DNA of 13,606 bases from contig JAOBJR010000093.1 of the NCBI GenBank assembly GCA_025728395.1, forward strand, positions 1 to 13,606, read 5' to 3'. Below the pieces are notes generated by a model, which did not search any database, had not been told where the DNA came from, and saw only the letters and a list, made by a program, of their open reading frames with translations. Below, in pieces: positions 1-7,600 of this stretch (its first letter is position 1; each line of letters starts with the position of its first letter). The position numbers were made by a program, and so were the translations under genes. The stretch comes from Candidatus Lightella neohaematopini. Its GTDB lineage: Bacteria > Pseudomonadota > Gammaproteobacteria > Enterobacterales > Enterobacteriaceae.

Positions 1-163
1 ACCAAAATGGATTTAATGGATTATGATTTATATAATCTCTCCAAAGTACCTCAGCTATATCAGCCATACCTAAAGGAGCTCCAGGATGACCTGAATTAGC
101 ATTTTGTATAGCATCAATACTTAATATGCGAATAGCATTTGCTAAAATTTTTCTACTTATCAT
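1..163 (-). CDS. tkt: Transketolase, N-terminal part (gene continues beyond the window start)
   Basis: Transketolase moves two-carbon ketol units between sugar phosphates in the cytosolic non-oxidative pentose phosphate pathway, using thiamine diphosphate. Only the first 54 codons are visible. They match the E. coli TktA/TktB N-terminus closely: M-x-SRK-x-LANAIR, then S24-G25-H26-P27-G28 with the cofactor/substrate-site His at position 26, then GMADIAEVLW. The ATG at 161-163 gives exactly the E. coli start. It lies 59 bases downstream of the talA stop on the same strand, the talA-tktB arrangement of E. coli. The residues are a mixture of TktA-like and TktB-like, so I do not choose between them. 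The protein is incomplete only because the window ends. Confidence 0.95.
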   Translation of the reverse strand, partial: MISRKILANAIRILSIDAIQNANSGHPGAPLGMADIAEVLWRDYINHNPLNPFW

Positions 164-222
164 AAATAATATAAATACTTTAAATATCTATTTAATTTAA
201 GTAATTGAAATTAAAAATTATA

Positions 223-1176
223 TTAATATAATTTAGATGCTAAAAAATATTCTATATTAATTTGATCTGAAATAAATTTATTTATTCCTTCATATAATTT
301 ATTCATAACAATTAAATTTTTACTACATTTAGTTTTAAATTCATTTTCTGATATATATGGTAATTTATTTTTATTATTAAAATTATATCTATCAATTATA
401 GAATCTTTTATAAAACTAATATTTTTTAATTTAGATAATATCTTTGGAGGAACTGTTAAATAATCACATTCAATTAATGACATGATTTGATCAATATTAC
501 GTATACTAGCTCCCATTATTGCTGTTTTATAATTATAATATTTATAAAATTTATTAATCTTTTTTACCAAATTTACACCATAGTCATAATTATTATTATA
601 ATTATTACCCTTATTATTAATATACCAATCATTAATCCTACTAATAAAAGGAGATACTAAATATACTCCAGCTTCAGCACAAGCTCTAGCTTGAATAAAA
701 GACAGTATTAATGTTAAATTACAATTAATGCCACTTTTTTGAAGTTCTTCAGCTGCTTTTATTCCCTCCCAAGTAGAAACTATTTTTATTAAAATACGTG
801 ATTTATCAATATCATATTCATTACACATATTTATTAGTTCCTGTGCTTTTCTTATACATAAATCAATGTTAAAAGAAAATCTAGCATCTATTTCTATAGA
901 AATAGTACCAGATATAATACTTAAAATTTTATTAATTAAGTTAACTAAAAATTTATTTATAGCGTAATTTATTCTTCTTGTTAAGAAAATACTTTTTTTT
1001 CTTGCGTATAATATTGCATTATCTAATAAGTTCTTATAACTATAAGAATTAATAATTTTAAAAATTATTGATGGATTTGTAGTTACGTGATCAACCATAT
1101 AATATTTAATATAATTAATATTTCCAGTATCTATAGATAGATTAGTACTTTTTTTTAAAAATTTTAATTGTTTCAA
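223..1176 (-). CDS. talA: Transaldolase (TalA-like)
   Basis: Transaldolase transfers a dihydroxyacetone unit from sedoheptulose-7-phosphate to glyceraldehyde-3-phosphate, linking the pentose phosphate pathway to glycolysis. The 317-residue length equals that of the E. coli enzymes. Catalytic residues are visible: Asp16 (SIDTGN), Asn34 (TTNPS), Glu95 (IEIDARFSF) and the Schiff-base Lys131 in RILIKIVSTWEG. The stretch GINCNLTL through QARACAEAG and SPF is nearly unchanged from E. coli. Wording such as STWEGI, AAEEL and the C-terminal LASKL favours TalA over TalB. It lies upstream of tkt on the same strand and probably shares its transcript. The least conserved parts are residues 40-90 and 185-205, which are rich in Asn, Tyr and Lys, as expected from A+T drift. 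No frameshift is seen. Confidence 0.97.
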   Translation of the reverse strand: MKQLKFLKKSTNLSIDTGNINYIKYYMVDHVTTNPSIIFKIINSYSYKNLLDNAILYARKKSIFLTRRINYAINKFLVNLINKILSIISGTISIEIDARFSFNIDLCIRKAQELINMCNEYDIDKSRILIKIVSTWEGIKAAEELQKSGINCNLTLILSFIQARACAEAGVYLVSPFISRINDWYINNKGNNYNNNYDYGVNLVKKINKFYKYYNYKTAIMGASIRNIDQIMSLIECDYLTVPPKILSKLKNISFIKDSIIDRYNFNNKNKLPYISENEFKTKCSKNLIVMNKLYEGINKFISDQINIEYFLASKLY

Positions 1177-1373
1177 AATTTATTACCTATAATTATTATT
1201 TAATTAAATATTTTAATGAAATTTTATATAATTAATTATATATTATCAATTATTTCATAATTAATACAAAATTAATTTTTTATTTTTAATAAATTAAATA
1301 TATTAACTAATTAAATTAATTTATAATTAGATAAATTATATGTCATAAACACTATAGTATTAAAGATACTAAT
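1177..1373. other. Divergent spacer between talA and ligA
   Basis: This 197-base, almost purely A/T stretch separates divergently transcribed talA (minus) and ligA (plus), so it must carry promoters for both. I cannot pick credible -35/-10 pairs because TATAAT-like strings are everywhere. A perfect 18-base palindrome, TATATAATTAATTATATA at 1225-1242, is all A/T and could be chance. No clear Shine-Dalgarno sequence precedes the ligA ATG. Confidence 0.4.
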
Positions 1374-3104
1374 ATGGGTAAGATTAAAAGAAAGATTATT
1401 GGTATACGTAAATTAATTAACTATTGGAATTATTTATATTATGTAAAAAATAAGCCAATTGTTTCAGATTATGAGTATGATCAAGCCATAAAGGAATTAA
1501 TTTTATTAGAAAATCTTAGACCAGACTTAATTACATCAGAGTCACCAACTCAAAAAATAAATGTAAATATTAAAAATTTTCACAACAGTATTCATCATAT
1601 TTCACCAATGTTATCATTTAATAGTATATATAATTATAGTGACTTAATAAATTTTGATAATAAAATACGTAATATATTTAAAATTAATCGTGTTGTATAT
1701 TGTTGTGAACCAAAAATTGATGGAGTAGCTGTAAGTATTTTATATAAAAATGGTAAATTAAAATATGCAGTTACAAGAGGTAATGGTTATATTGGAGAAA
1801 ATATAACTAATAATATAGTTACTATAAGTAGTATACCATTATCAATAAAAAATAATATTACTAAAATTCCATCATTATTAGAGATTAGAGGTGAAGTATT
1901 TTTAATTAGAAATAATAAATCTAATTTATTGAATGAACGTAATAATGTTGCTGGAGCATTAAGAAAATCTAATTTAGATATTTCTGGTAAAAAATTGTTA
2001 GGTTTTTATTGTTACAGTGCTAATATTCTTAGTAAAGAATTATTTTTTGATTATCATTATAATTTATTACAACATTTAAAATTATATAATATACCAATTA
2101 ATAAATATATTAGTTGTTTTACTGACACTAAAGACATAATAAAGTATTACAATAATATGTATAAAAAAAAATCACTACTTAATTTTAATACTGATGGTAT
2201 AGTAGTTAAAATAAATTCTTTTGCAATGCAGAAAAAATTAGGTGTAACTAATAAAGTTCATAAATGGGCTGTAGCATATAAATTTCCTTCACATGAAAAA
2301 ATTACTACTATAAAAGATGTTATATACCAAGTTGGTAGAACTGGAGTAATTACCCCAGTAGCTAAACTAGATATGATTAATATTGCTGGCGCTAATATAA
2401 CTAGTACTAGTCTACATAATTTTAATGAAATAAAAAAATTAAATATTATGATAAATGATACTGTAATTGTCAGCAGAATAGGTGATGTAATACCTAAAAT
2501 TATTAAAGTTTTGTTATATAAAAGAAATAGTAATGCTATAAGAATAAAAATACCAAGCAAATGTCCTGTATGTAGTTCTGCTACCAAATATAGTTTTGGT
2601 AAAACAAAACTAATTTGTACTGGTAAATTAAATTGTAGCGCTCAATTTATTGAACTAGTTAAACATTTTGTATCAAAAGATGCTGTTAACATCCCTGGTT
2701 TGGGAAATAAACTAATATCTAAATTAGTAAGTAATAATATTATATCAAATTTAATAGATATATTTTATTTACAAGAAATTGATTTAATTAAAATTAATGG
2801 TATAAACCACAAATTAGCAAAAAAAATTATTTATGAAATAAAGCAATCTAAAAAAAATATTAATTTACCTAATTTTATATATTCATTAGGAATAAATGGA
2901 GTAGGAATTGTCACATCAATTTTATTATCAAAATTTTATAAAAATATTAATTCGTTAGCTGTTAGTGACATTAAAACATTAACACAAATTAAGGGAATTG
3001 GTTTAAAAATAGCAAAAAATATATATGATTTTTTTCAAGATAAAAATAATTTAATGATAGTAAAAACTTTAACAAGCAAAGATGTTGGATTAAAGATAAT
3101 CTAG
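1374..3104 (+). CDS. ligA: NAD-dependent DNA ligase, lacking the C-terminal BRCT domain
   Basis: LigA seals 3'-OH/5'-phosphate nicks during replication and repair, using NAD. Visible parts in order: domain Ia (about 1-65, YLYYV...SDYEYD), adenylation domain with the AMP-accepting Lys114 in KIDG and the downstream DGIVVKI motif, OB fold (about 310-395, VGRTGVITPVA and GDVIPK), four-Cys zinc finger (Cys397, 400, 415, 421), then helix-hairpin-helix repeats to the end. E. coli LigA has 671 residues; this one stops with TAG after 576, just where the BRCT domain would begin. Only 56 bases separate it from nfo, so no BRCT remnant is present. Domain Ia aligns with E. coli without gaps, and the position of E. 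coli His23, an NAD-site residue, is Tyr here. The ATG chosen gives the same residue numbering as E. coli. zipA, the usual E. coli neighbour, is absent. Confidence 0.97.
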   Translation: MGKIKRKIIGIRKLINYWNYLYYVKNKPIVSDYEYDQAIKELILLENLRPDLITSESPTQKINVNIKNFHNSIHHISPMLSFNSIYNYSDLINFDNKIRNIFKINRVVYCCEPKIDGVAVSILYKNGKLKYAVTRGNGYIGENITNNIVTISSIPLSIKNNITKIPSLLEIRGEVFLIRNNKSNLLNERNNVAGALRKSNLDISGKKLLGFYCYSANILSKELFFDYHYNLLQHLKLYNIPINKYISCFTDTKDIIKYYNNMYKKKSLLNFNTDGIVVKINSFAMQKKLGVTNKVHKWAVAYKFPSHEKITTIKDVIYQVGRTGVITPVAKLDMINIAGANITSTSLHNFNEIKKLNIMINDTVIVSRIGDVIPKIIKVLLYKRNSNAIRIKIPSKCPVCSSATKYSFGKTKLICTGKLNCSAQFIELVKHFVSKDAVNIPGLGNKLISKLVSNNIISNLIDIFYLQEIDLIKINGINHKLAKKIIYEIKQSKKNINLPNFIYSLGINGVGIVTSILLSKFYKNINSLAVSDIKTLTQIKGIGLKIAKNIYDFFQDKNNLMIVKTLTSKDVGLKII

Positions 3105-3160
3105 ATAATTAATTATATCTAAAGTTGTAAATTTTTATAATATTTATTTTTAATTATTAT

Positions 3161-3997
3161 ATGAAAAATAAGAAATTAATTGGTTTCCATATCACAACAA
3201 AATATGGGCTATCTAATATAGTTTTAATTGCTAATAAATTAAAAATTAAAGCGTTTTCTTTATTTTTAACGAATACTAATTTAGTAAATAAATTTCTACA
3301 TATAGAAGAAATTATCAATTTTCGTAGTAATTGTAAAAAATATAATTATTCATCCGATCAAATTTTAGTTCATAGTAGTTATTTAATTAATTTAGGTCAT
3401 CCAACAACTAATGGTATTAATAAATCAAGATATTTATTTTTTAGTGAATTACATAAATGTAAACAATTAGGATTAAAATTAATTAATTTTCATTTAGGTA
3501 ATCATTTATATAGAATTAGTATTACTAATTGTTTAATAAGAATAGCAGAATCGATTAATTTAGCATTAAATAAATTTAATGATATTATGTTAATTATGGA
3601 AAATTCTGCCGGACAAGGAAGTAGCGTAGGATTTAATTTTGAACATTTATCTAATATTATTAATATGATTAATGACAAGAATAGAATTGGTGTATGCTTA
3701 GATACTTGTCATGCTTTTGCAGCTGGTTATGATATGAGTAATAATTATTATGAAGTATTTGATAAATTTAATAATATTATTGGATTAAAATATTTAAAAG
3801 CTATTCATTTAAATGATTCAAAAAATAAATGTAATAGTAGGATTGACCGACATGCATCTTTAGGGCAAGGAATGATAGGCACTAAAATGTTTAAATGGAT
3901 TATGTCAAACAATGAATTAAATAAAATTCCCATAATTATAGAAACCCCACCAAAAAATTGGATCAATGAAATGCATTGGTTAGAAAATTTAAATTAA
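3161..3997 (+). CDS. nfo: Endonuclease IV (AP endonuclease)
   Basis: Nfo cleaves DNA 5' to abasic sites and clears blocked 3' ends in base-excision repair; it is a three-zinc TIM-barrel enzyme. The length is 278 residues (E. coli 285). All nine metal ligands known in E. coli are present: His71, His111, Glu147, Asp181, His184, His216, Asp229, His231 and Glu261. Signature strings include SYLINLGHP, ENSAGQGS, DTCHAFAAGYD and HLNDSK. It follows ligA in the same direction with a 56-base gap, so the pair may be one transcript joining the incision and sealing steps; these genes are not neighbours in E. coli. Its stop overlaps the stop of convergent lpoB by four bases. The E. coli C-terminal tail is missing, which does not affect the active site. 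Confidence 0.97.
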   Translation: MKNKKLIGFHITTKYGLSNIVLIANKLKIKAFSLFLTNTNLVNKFLHIEEIINFRSNCKKYNYSSDQILVHSSYLINLGHPTTNGINKSRYLFFSELHKCKQLGLKLINFHLGNHLYRISITNCLIRIAESINLALNKFNDIMLIMENSAGQGSSVGFNFEHLSNIINMINDKNRIGVCLDTCHAFAAGYDMSNNYYEVFDKFNNIIGLKYLKAIHLNDSKNKCNSRIDRHASLGQGMIGTKMFKWIMSNNELNKIPIIIETPPKNWINEMHWLENLN

Positions 3998-4548
3998 AAG
4001 TTACTAGACCATATTATTTCTCCTGTTTTAGTACTAAAAATTTTTATCTCTATATTAGGAAAAATATTATAATTACTAATAGTAGTGTACATTATATACT
4101 TACTATGTAAGTAATTACTTAGCCATATTGATTTATTTATTGACACTGGTATAGAATTAATTTCACTACCCAATTTATTGTAAGCTAACTTTAGTTGTTG
4201 AATGCTTACTATTTGTCTTTTATCTAAAAAATTACTTAATGCTTTTATTAATTCTTCAGTAATACTTTCTATATTTAAATAATCATTAGTATTATTAATA
4301 ATACTATCAACTAGTATTAATTCATTATTTTTAATAATATTTAGTTTTGATGATTGTTTAAATATTATTAAAAAACAACTATACCAATTATTAATTTTAT
4401 TATTAGTTAGACAACTGATATTAGATTTATGATGGAATTTACTTAACTTATTAATATTTAAATTCTTTATTTTATTAAATGAACAACTACTTAGTATAAA
4501 TAATACTATAGTTAGTAATATAGTACCAATTAATAATTTAATTCTCAC
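3994..4548 (-). CDS. lpoB: Outer-membrane lipoprotein activator of PBP1B (LpoB-like)
   Basis: LpoB is an outer-membrane lipoprotein that reaches through the periplasm to stimulate the peptidoglycan synthase PBP1B. The N-terminus is a lipoprotein signal: basic residues Arg2 and Lys4, a hydrophobic core at 5-18, then lipobox L19-S20-S21-C22; Ser at +2 fits outer-membrane sorting. The C-terminal domain (about 65-184) matches E. coli LpoB, with ILVDSIINNTN, VSIQQL and the ending KTGEIIWSS. The protein has 184 residues against 213 in E. coli; the Pro-rich flexible linker is shortened and replaced by Asn/Lys/Ser-rich sequence. The start is GTG at 4546-4548, overlapping the hinT TAG by one base, which suggests translational coupling. 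ycfL, between hinT and lpoB in E. coli, is absent. Identification rests on the C-terminal half and position. Confidence 0.88.
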   Translation of the reverse strand: MRIKLLIGTILLTIVLFILSSCSFNKIKNLNINKLSKFHHKSNISCLTNNKINNWYSCFLIIFKQSSKLNIIKNNELILVDSIINNTNDYLNIESITEELIKALSNFLDKRQIVSIQQLKLAYNKLGSEINSIPVSINKSIWLSNYLHSKYIMYTTISNYNIFPNIEIKIFSTKTGEIIWSSNF

Positions 4549-4892
4549 TATAATATACTACCTAAAGGCTTACCACCTAATAAATGTATATGTAAATGAT
4601 TAATTTCTTGTCCTCCATGAAAATTACAGTTTATAATTAATCTATAACCACTTTTATCTATATGATATTTTTTAGCCATTTTGGTGGCAACAATTAACAA
4701 TTTACCTAACAAAGTAGTATCATCATCATTAATATCATTTAATGAAGCAATTAGCCTGTTAGTTACAATTAATATATGTACTGGAGCTTTCTTATTAATA
4801 TCATGAAAAGCAGTCACAAAATCATCTTGATATAAAATCTTAGTATTAGTTTTTTTATTTATAATATTCATAAAAATATAATGTTTATTCAT
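4548..4892 (-). CDS. hinT: HIT-family purine nucleoside phosphoramidase
   Basis: HinT hydrolyses AMP-linked phosphoramidates such as adenylated lysine, probably a clean-up role for side products of aminoacyl-tRNA synthetases. The 114-residue protein has the histidine-triad motif at its C-terminus: His99, His101 and His103 in NHLHIHLLGGKPLG. Also visible are YQDDFVTAFHDI near residues 21-32 and GYRLIINCN...GGQE before the triad. The length is close to E. coli HinT (119); the few residues after PLG are shorter. The ATG at 4890-4892 is supported by a purine-rich GAGAG five bases upstream, which overlaps the ycfH stop nine bases away. The gene sits between ycfH and lpoB as in E. coli, with ptsG, fhuE and ycfL removed. 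Confidence 0.95.
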   Translation of the reverse strand: MNKHYIFMNIINKKTNTKILYQDDFVTAFHDINKKAPVHILIVTNRLIASLNDINDDDTTLLGKLLIVATKMAKKYHIDKSGYRLIINCNFHGGQEINHLHIHLLGGKPLGSIL

Positions 4893-4897
4893 TGTAA

Positions 4898-4902
4898 CTC
4901 TC
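4898..4902 (-). promoter_or_regulatory. Ribosome binding site of hinT
   Basis: GAGAG lies five bases before the hinT ATG and overlaps the first base of the ycfH TAG stop codon. It is one of the few recognisable Shine-Dalgarno-like sites in the window and supports this start. The arrangement suggests that ribosomes ending on ycfH could feed hinT. Confidence 0.55.
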
Positions 4903-5681
4903 TATATAGTAATTTTAAATAATTGTAAAAAATTATTTAATAATATATCAGATAATTTTTTTAATGAGATACCTTTTATTATTGAAACACATTCAACAAT
5001 ATTTTTTAAATAAGCTGGTTGATTATAAATACCCCTATATGGTTCAGGAGTTAAATATGGCGAGTCTGTCTCTAATAATAATTTATTTAATGGTACATAT
5101 TTTAATGTTTCTCTAATTACTTTAGCATTTTTAAATGTTAAAATTCCAGAAAATGATATATAAAAACCAATATCTAATGCTAAACTAGCAAATTTAATAT
5201 CTTCACTAAAACAATGAAATACTCCAGATAATTTATTATAATTTTTTAATATATTTATAGTATCTAAAAACGAATTTCTAGTATGTATAATAATTGGTTT
5301 ATTTAATTTCTCTGCTACTAAAATATGATCAATAAATACTTTTTTTTGTATATTTTTTTTTATTAAATTTTTTTCATAAAAAAAATCTAATCCTGTTTCC
5401 CCAATCGCAACAACATTATTATTTAGTGATAAATCTAATAATTTATGATAATTATAATTATTATTAATAGATAAAGGATGTACACCACAAGAAATCAATA
5501 TATTGTTATAATTTTTGTTAATATTAATTAATTCATGAAAATAATTTAATTTAGTACATACTGTTAATAATAATTTAACATTATTTAACTTAGCATTAGA
5601 TAATAAGTTTTTTAAATTATAATCTATAATTCCATTATAATGAAATTTGTCAATGTGACAATGAGAATCAATTAAAAACAT
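4902..5681 (-). CDS. ycfH: TatD-family metal-dependent hydrolase YcfH
   Basis: This is a TIM-barrel metallohydrolase of the TatD DNase family. Relatives act as 3'-exonucleases on DNA, but the cellular role of YcfH itself is not settled. The 259-residue length matches E. coli YcfH (265). Metal-binding residues are in place: His7 and His9 (DSHCHID), Glu95 (GETGLDF), His133 (IIHTR), His156 (VFHCF) and Asp206 (LLETDSPYL). The stretch from GFYISFSGI to LTFKNA is nearly identical to YcfH rather than TatD, and the position after holB agrees. It lies 9 bases downstream of holB and 9 bases upstream of hinT, so it is part of a tight operon. No start alternative is needed. Confidence 0.95.
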   Translation of the reverse strand: MFLIDSHCHIDKFHYNGIIDYNLKNLLSNAKLNNVKLLLTVCTKLNYFHELININKNYNNILISCGVHPLSINNNYNYHKLLDLSLNNNVVAIGETGLDFFYEKNLIKKNIQKKVFIDHILVAEKLNKPIIIHTRNSFLDTINILKNYNKLSGVFHCFSEDIKFASLALDIGFYISFSGILTFKNAKVIRETLKYVPLNKLLLETDSPYLTPEPYRGIYNQPAYLKNIVECVSIIKGISLKKLSDILLNNFLQLFKITI

Positions 5682-5690
5682 AATTTAAAA

Positions 5691-6641
5691 TTACCAATTA
5701 ACTAAAAAATGTAATATTAATAACTCACGATTTATATTATTTTTATAATTTAAATAATACCAACACTTAATTAAATTATCCCATAATTTATATATTTTGT
5801 AAATATTAATATTATCTGTACTTAAGAAACTATTTATTTTATTAATAGAATCAAGATTCATTAAAAATGATCTATTAGTATTTTTCATTAATTTAATAAT
5901 ATCACTAATAAATGTAATCAACAAATATATTATTTTATTATCATTAGTATTTAAAATAGGTAATAGTAATAACATATTATTTTTTAATAAGGCATTATTT
6001 AGTTGATTAAGTAATACATATCTACTATTCCATAATTTAGATTGTAGTAATAATATTGCATTAATAGGACTACCATTACAAATACGTAAAGAAGTACGAA
6101 TAATAATTTCCTTATTATGAATAATAGTTTGTAACCACTTAATACTATAATTTTCATTAGGAATTTGTATACTCCAACAAATACATCTACTTCTTATTGT
6201 CATAGGTACAATTGAAATATTATTACATGATAAAATAAAATATGTCATTGATGGTGGATATTCTATAATTTTTAGTAATGTACTAATTATTTGATATGTT
6301 AATTTTTCAATATTGGTAATATATATAACTTTTACCTGTTTAAGACTAAGTTTACTGATATTAGTAATAATATCTCTAATTTTTTGTATATTTAATGTTA
6401 AATGATGTAATTTATAATAGTATGGATAATTATTATTAGACATTAATATGCAATTATTACATACATTGCAAGATTTATAACAATTACTATTTTGACATAT
6501 TAATCTACGACTAACTGCGTAACAAAGTAAATTATTACTATTATCATTGATTGAATTGTACACAATTATTGTACTATATCTATTTTTATTATAAAAATTA
6601 ATAATTTTTTTATATTGGTTATTTAACCAAGGATACCACAT
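5691..6641 (-). CDS. holB: DNA polymerase III clamp-loader subunit delta'
   Basis: HolB is the delta' stator of the clamp loader that places the beta sliding clamp on primed DNA. The frame is open from an ATG at 6671, but I choose the ATG at 6641, giving MWYPWL, which matches the E. coli start MRWYPWL; the upstream start would add ten residues inside tmk. From 6641 the protein has 316 residues (E. coli 334). The four zinc cysteines of E. coli are kept (49, 58, 61, 64 in this numbering), with one extra Cys at 54. The SRC motif that contacts the neighbouring ATPase subunit is kept (151-153). The P-loop region is degenerate, as it is in E. coli delta', which does not hydrolyse ATP. The C-terminal collar domain is diverged but ends with NRELLILHFL, like NRELLITDLL in E. 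coli. Confidence 0.93.
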   Translation of the reverse strand: MWYPWLNNQYKKIINFYNKNRYSTIIVYNSINDNSNNLLCYAVSRRLICQNSNCYKSCNVCNNCILMSNNNYPYYYKLHHLTLNIQKIRDIITNISKLSLKQVKVIYITNIEKLTYQIISTLLKIIEYPPSMTYFILSCNNISIVPMTIRSRCICWSIQIPNENYSIKWLQTIIHNKEIIIRTSLRICNGSPINAILLLQSKLWNSRYVLLNQLNNALLKNNMLLLLPILNTNDNKIIYLLITFISDIIKLMKNTNRSFLMNLDSINKINSFLSTDNINIYKIYKLWDNLIKCWYYLNYKNNINRELLILHFLVNW

Positions 6642-6649
6642 AAAATTAT

Positions 6650-7300
6650 TTACATTATTTTCATAAGCCATTTTGATATATAATAATTAATTTCTTGATT
6701 TACTATAGATAAAGATTGATTAGCATTGATGCAAATAATATTTTTGTTAAATTTAACTAATTTTTTATAATAATTATATACACGATAAAAAAAATTTAAT
6801 GATTCATTTTCTATACGATCTAACCTAGTATTATTATTTTTTATTCTATCTAGACCAGTTTTAGGTAGTACATCTAAAAATATAGTTAAATCTGGATAAA
6901 CCCCACGTAATATTATATTATCTAAAAACTTTAATATTTGATCATTAATGTATCTACCACCACTTTGATATGCATAAGAAGAAAGATAATATCTATCACT
7001 AATAATCCAATAATTTTTTTTTAATTTAGGTTTAATAAATTTTTCGATTAACTGGACCCTAGCAGCATATAACATAAATAATTCTGCATAATTAGTAGGT
7101 TCATCAATATTGTAATTAAACTTACCAGTAATAAGTAATCTTAATATTTCAGACAATGGTGTTCCACCAGGATCGCGAACAATATTAACATTTACTATAC
7201 CATAATAACGTAATATTTTTAATATTTGTTTAGTAGCACTAGTTTTTCCAGCTCCATCTAATCCCTCTACTACTATAAATTTTCCATTATGAATACTCAT
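6650..7300 (-). CDS. tmk: Thymidylate kinase
   Basis: Tmk phosphorylates dTMP to dTDP, an essential step in dTTP supply. The 216-residue protein (E. coli 213) shows the P-loop GLDGAGKT at 13-20, RDPGGTPLSE at 42-51, the DRY motif at 102-104 followed by SSYAYQSGGR, and the lid region RLDRIE at 159-164. In the PGGT motif the usual Glu before Pro is Asp43, a mild change. The ATG at 7298-7300 gives an N-terminus like E. coli. It is the first gene of the tmk-holB-ycfH-hinT-lpoB run after a 300-base spacer, so a promoter probably lies there. The stop is 8 bases from the preferred holB start. Confidence 0.97.
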   Translation of the reverse strand: MSIHNGKFIVVEGLDGAGKTSATKQILKILRYYGIVNVNIVRDPGGTPLSEILRLLITGKFNYNIDEPTNYAELFMLYAARVQLIEKFIKPKLKKNYWIISDRYYLSSYAYQSGGRYINDQILKFLDNIILRGVYPDLTIFLDVLPKTGLDRIKNNNTRLDRIENESLNFFYRVYNYYKKLVKFNKNIICINANQSLSIVNQEINYYISKWLMKIM

Positions 7301-7600
7301 ATTAATATATTTAATAATTTATTTTCTAATCTAATAATTAATCAAAATAAATATACTAAGCATCATTAATTTTTATGTTAATAGTAATTTTTAATAAATA
7401 TGTTATAATTTATAAATTAATATTTATATAATACTTTAAATAATTTACAATGTTATAATTATTTATATTTTTAATTTTTTAAAAAATATAGATTTTTTAA
7501 TATATTATATTCCATATAATTAAATTTAAAAAATAAAAGTTCATTTAAAATAAATTAAGATATATAAATACAATATTAGCAGCAGTAAGCAATTTAATTT
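7301..7600. other. Gene-free spacer at the expected mltG position
   Basis: In E. coli, mltG (yceG) lies between pabC and tmk. Here the 300 bases hold no convincing reading frame on either strand and are almost entirely A/T homopolymers and short repeats. I could not recognise any MltG motif. The spacer probably carries the promoter of the tmk operon, but base composition makes any single promoter call unreliable. The most G/C-containing island is around 7577-7590 (TTAGCAGCAGTAAGC), just after the pabC stop on the minus strand; its role is unknown. Confidence 0.5.

Noticed and set aside
1225..1242. Perfect 18-base palindrome between talA and ligA as an operator
   Set aside because: It contains only A and T; such palindromes are expected often at this composition. 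There is no second copy or spacing evidence.
2258..2587. 109-codon open frame on the minus strand inside ligA
   Set aside because: It lies wholly within the conserved ligA OB-fold and zinc-finger coding sequence on the other strand. Its hydrophobic translation is what the reverse complement of Lys/Asn/Ile-rich codons gives.
6642..6671. Longer holB start at 6671
   Set aside because: The extra ten residues have no counterpart in E. coli HolB and would lie within tmk; MWYPWL at 6641 matches the family start. Neither start has a Shine-Dalgarno sequence, so the choice rests on homology.
7497..7544. Fifteen-codon hydrophobic frame on the minus strand (MNFYFLNLIIW...) as a remnant of the mltG membrane anchor
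   Set aside because: The position is right, but the frame is too short and too A/T-biased, with no MltG motif; any A/T-rich DNA gives such strings.
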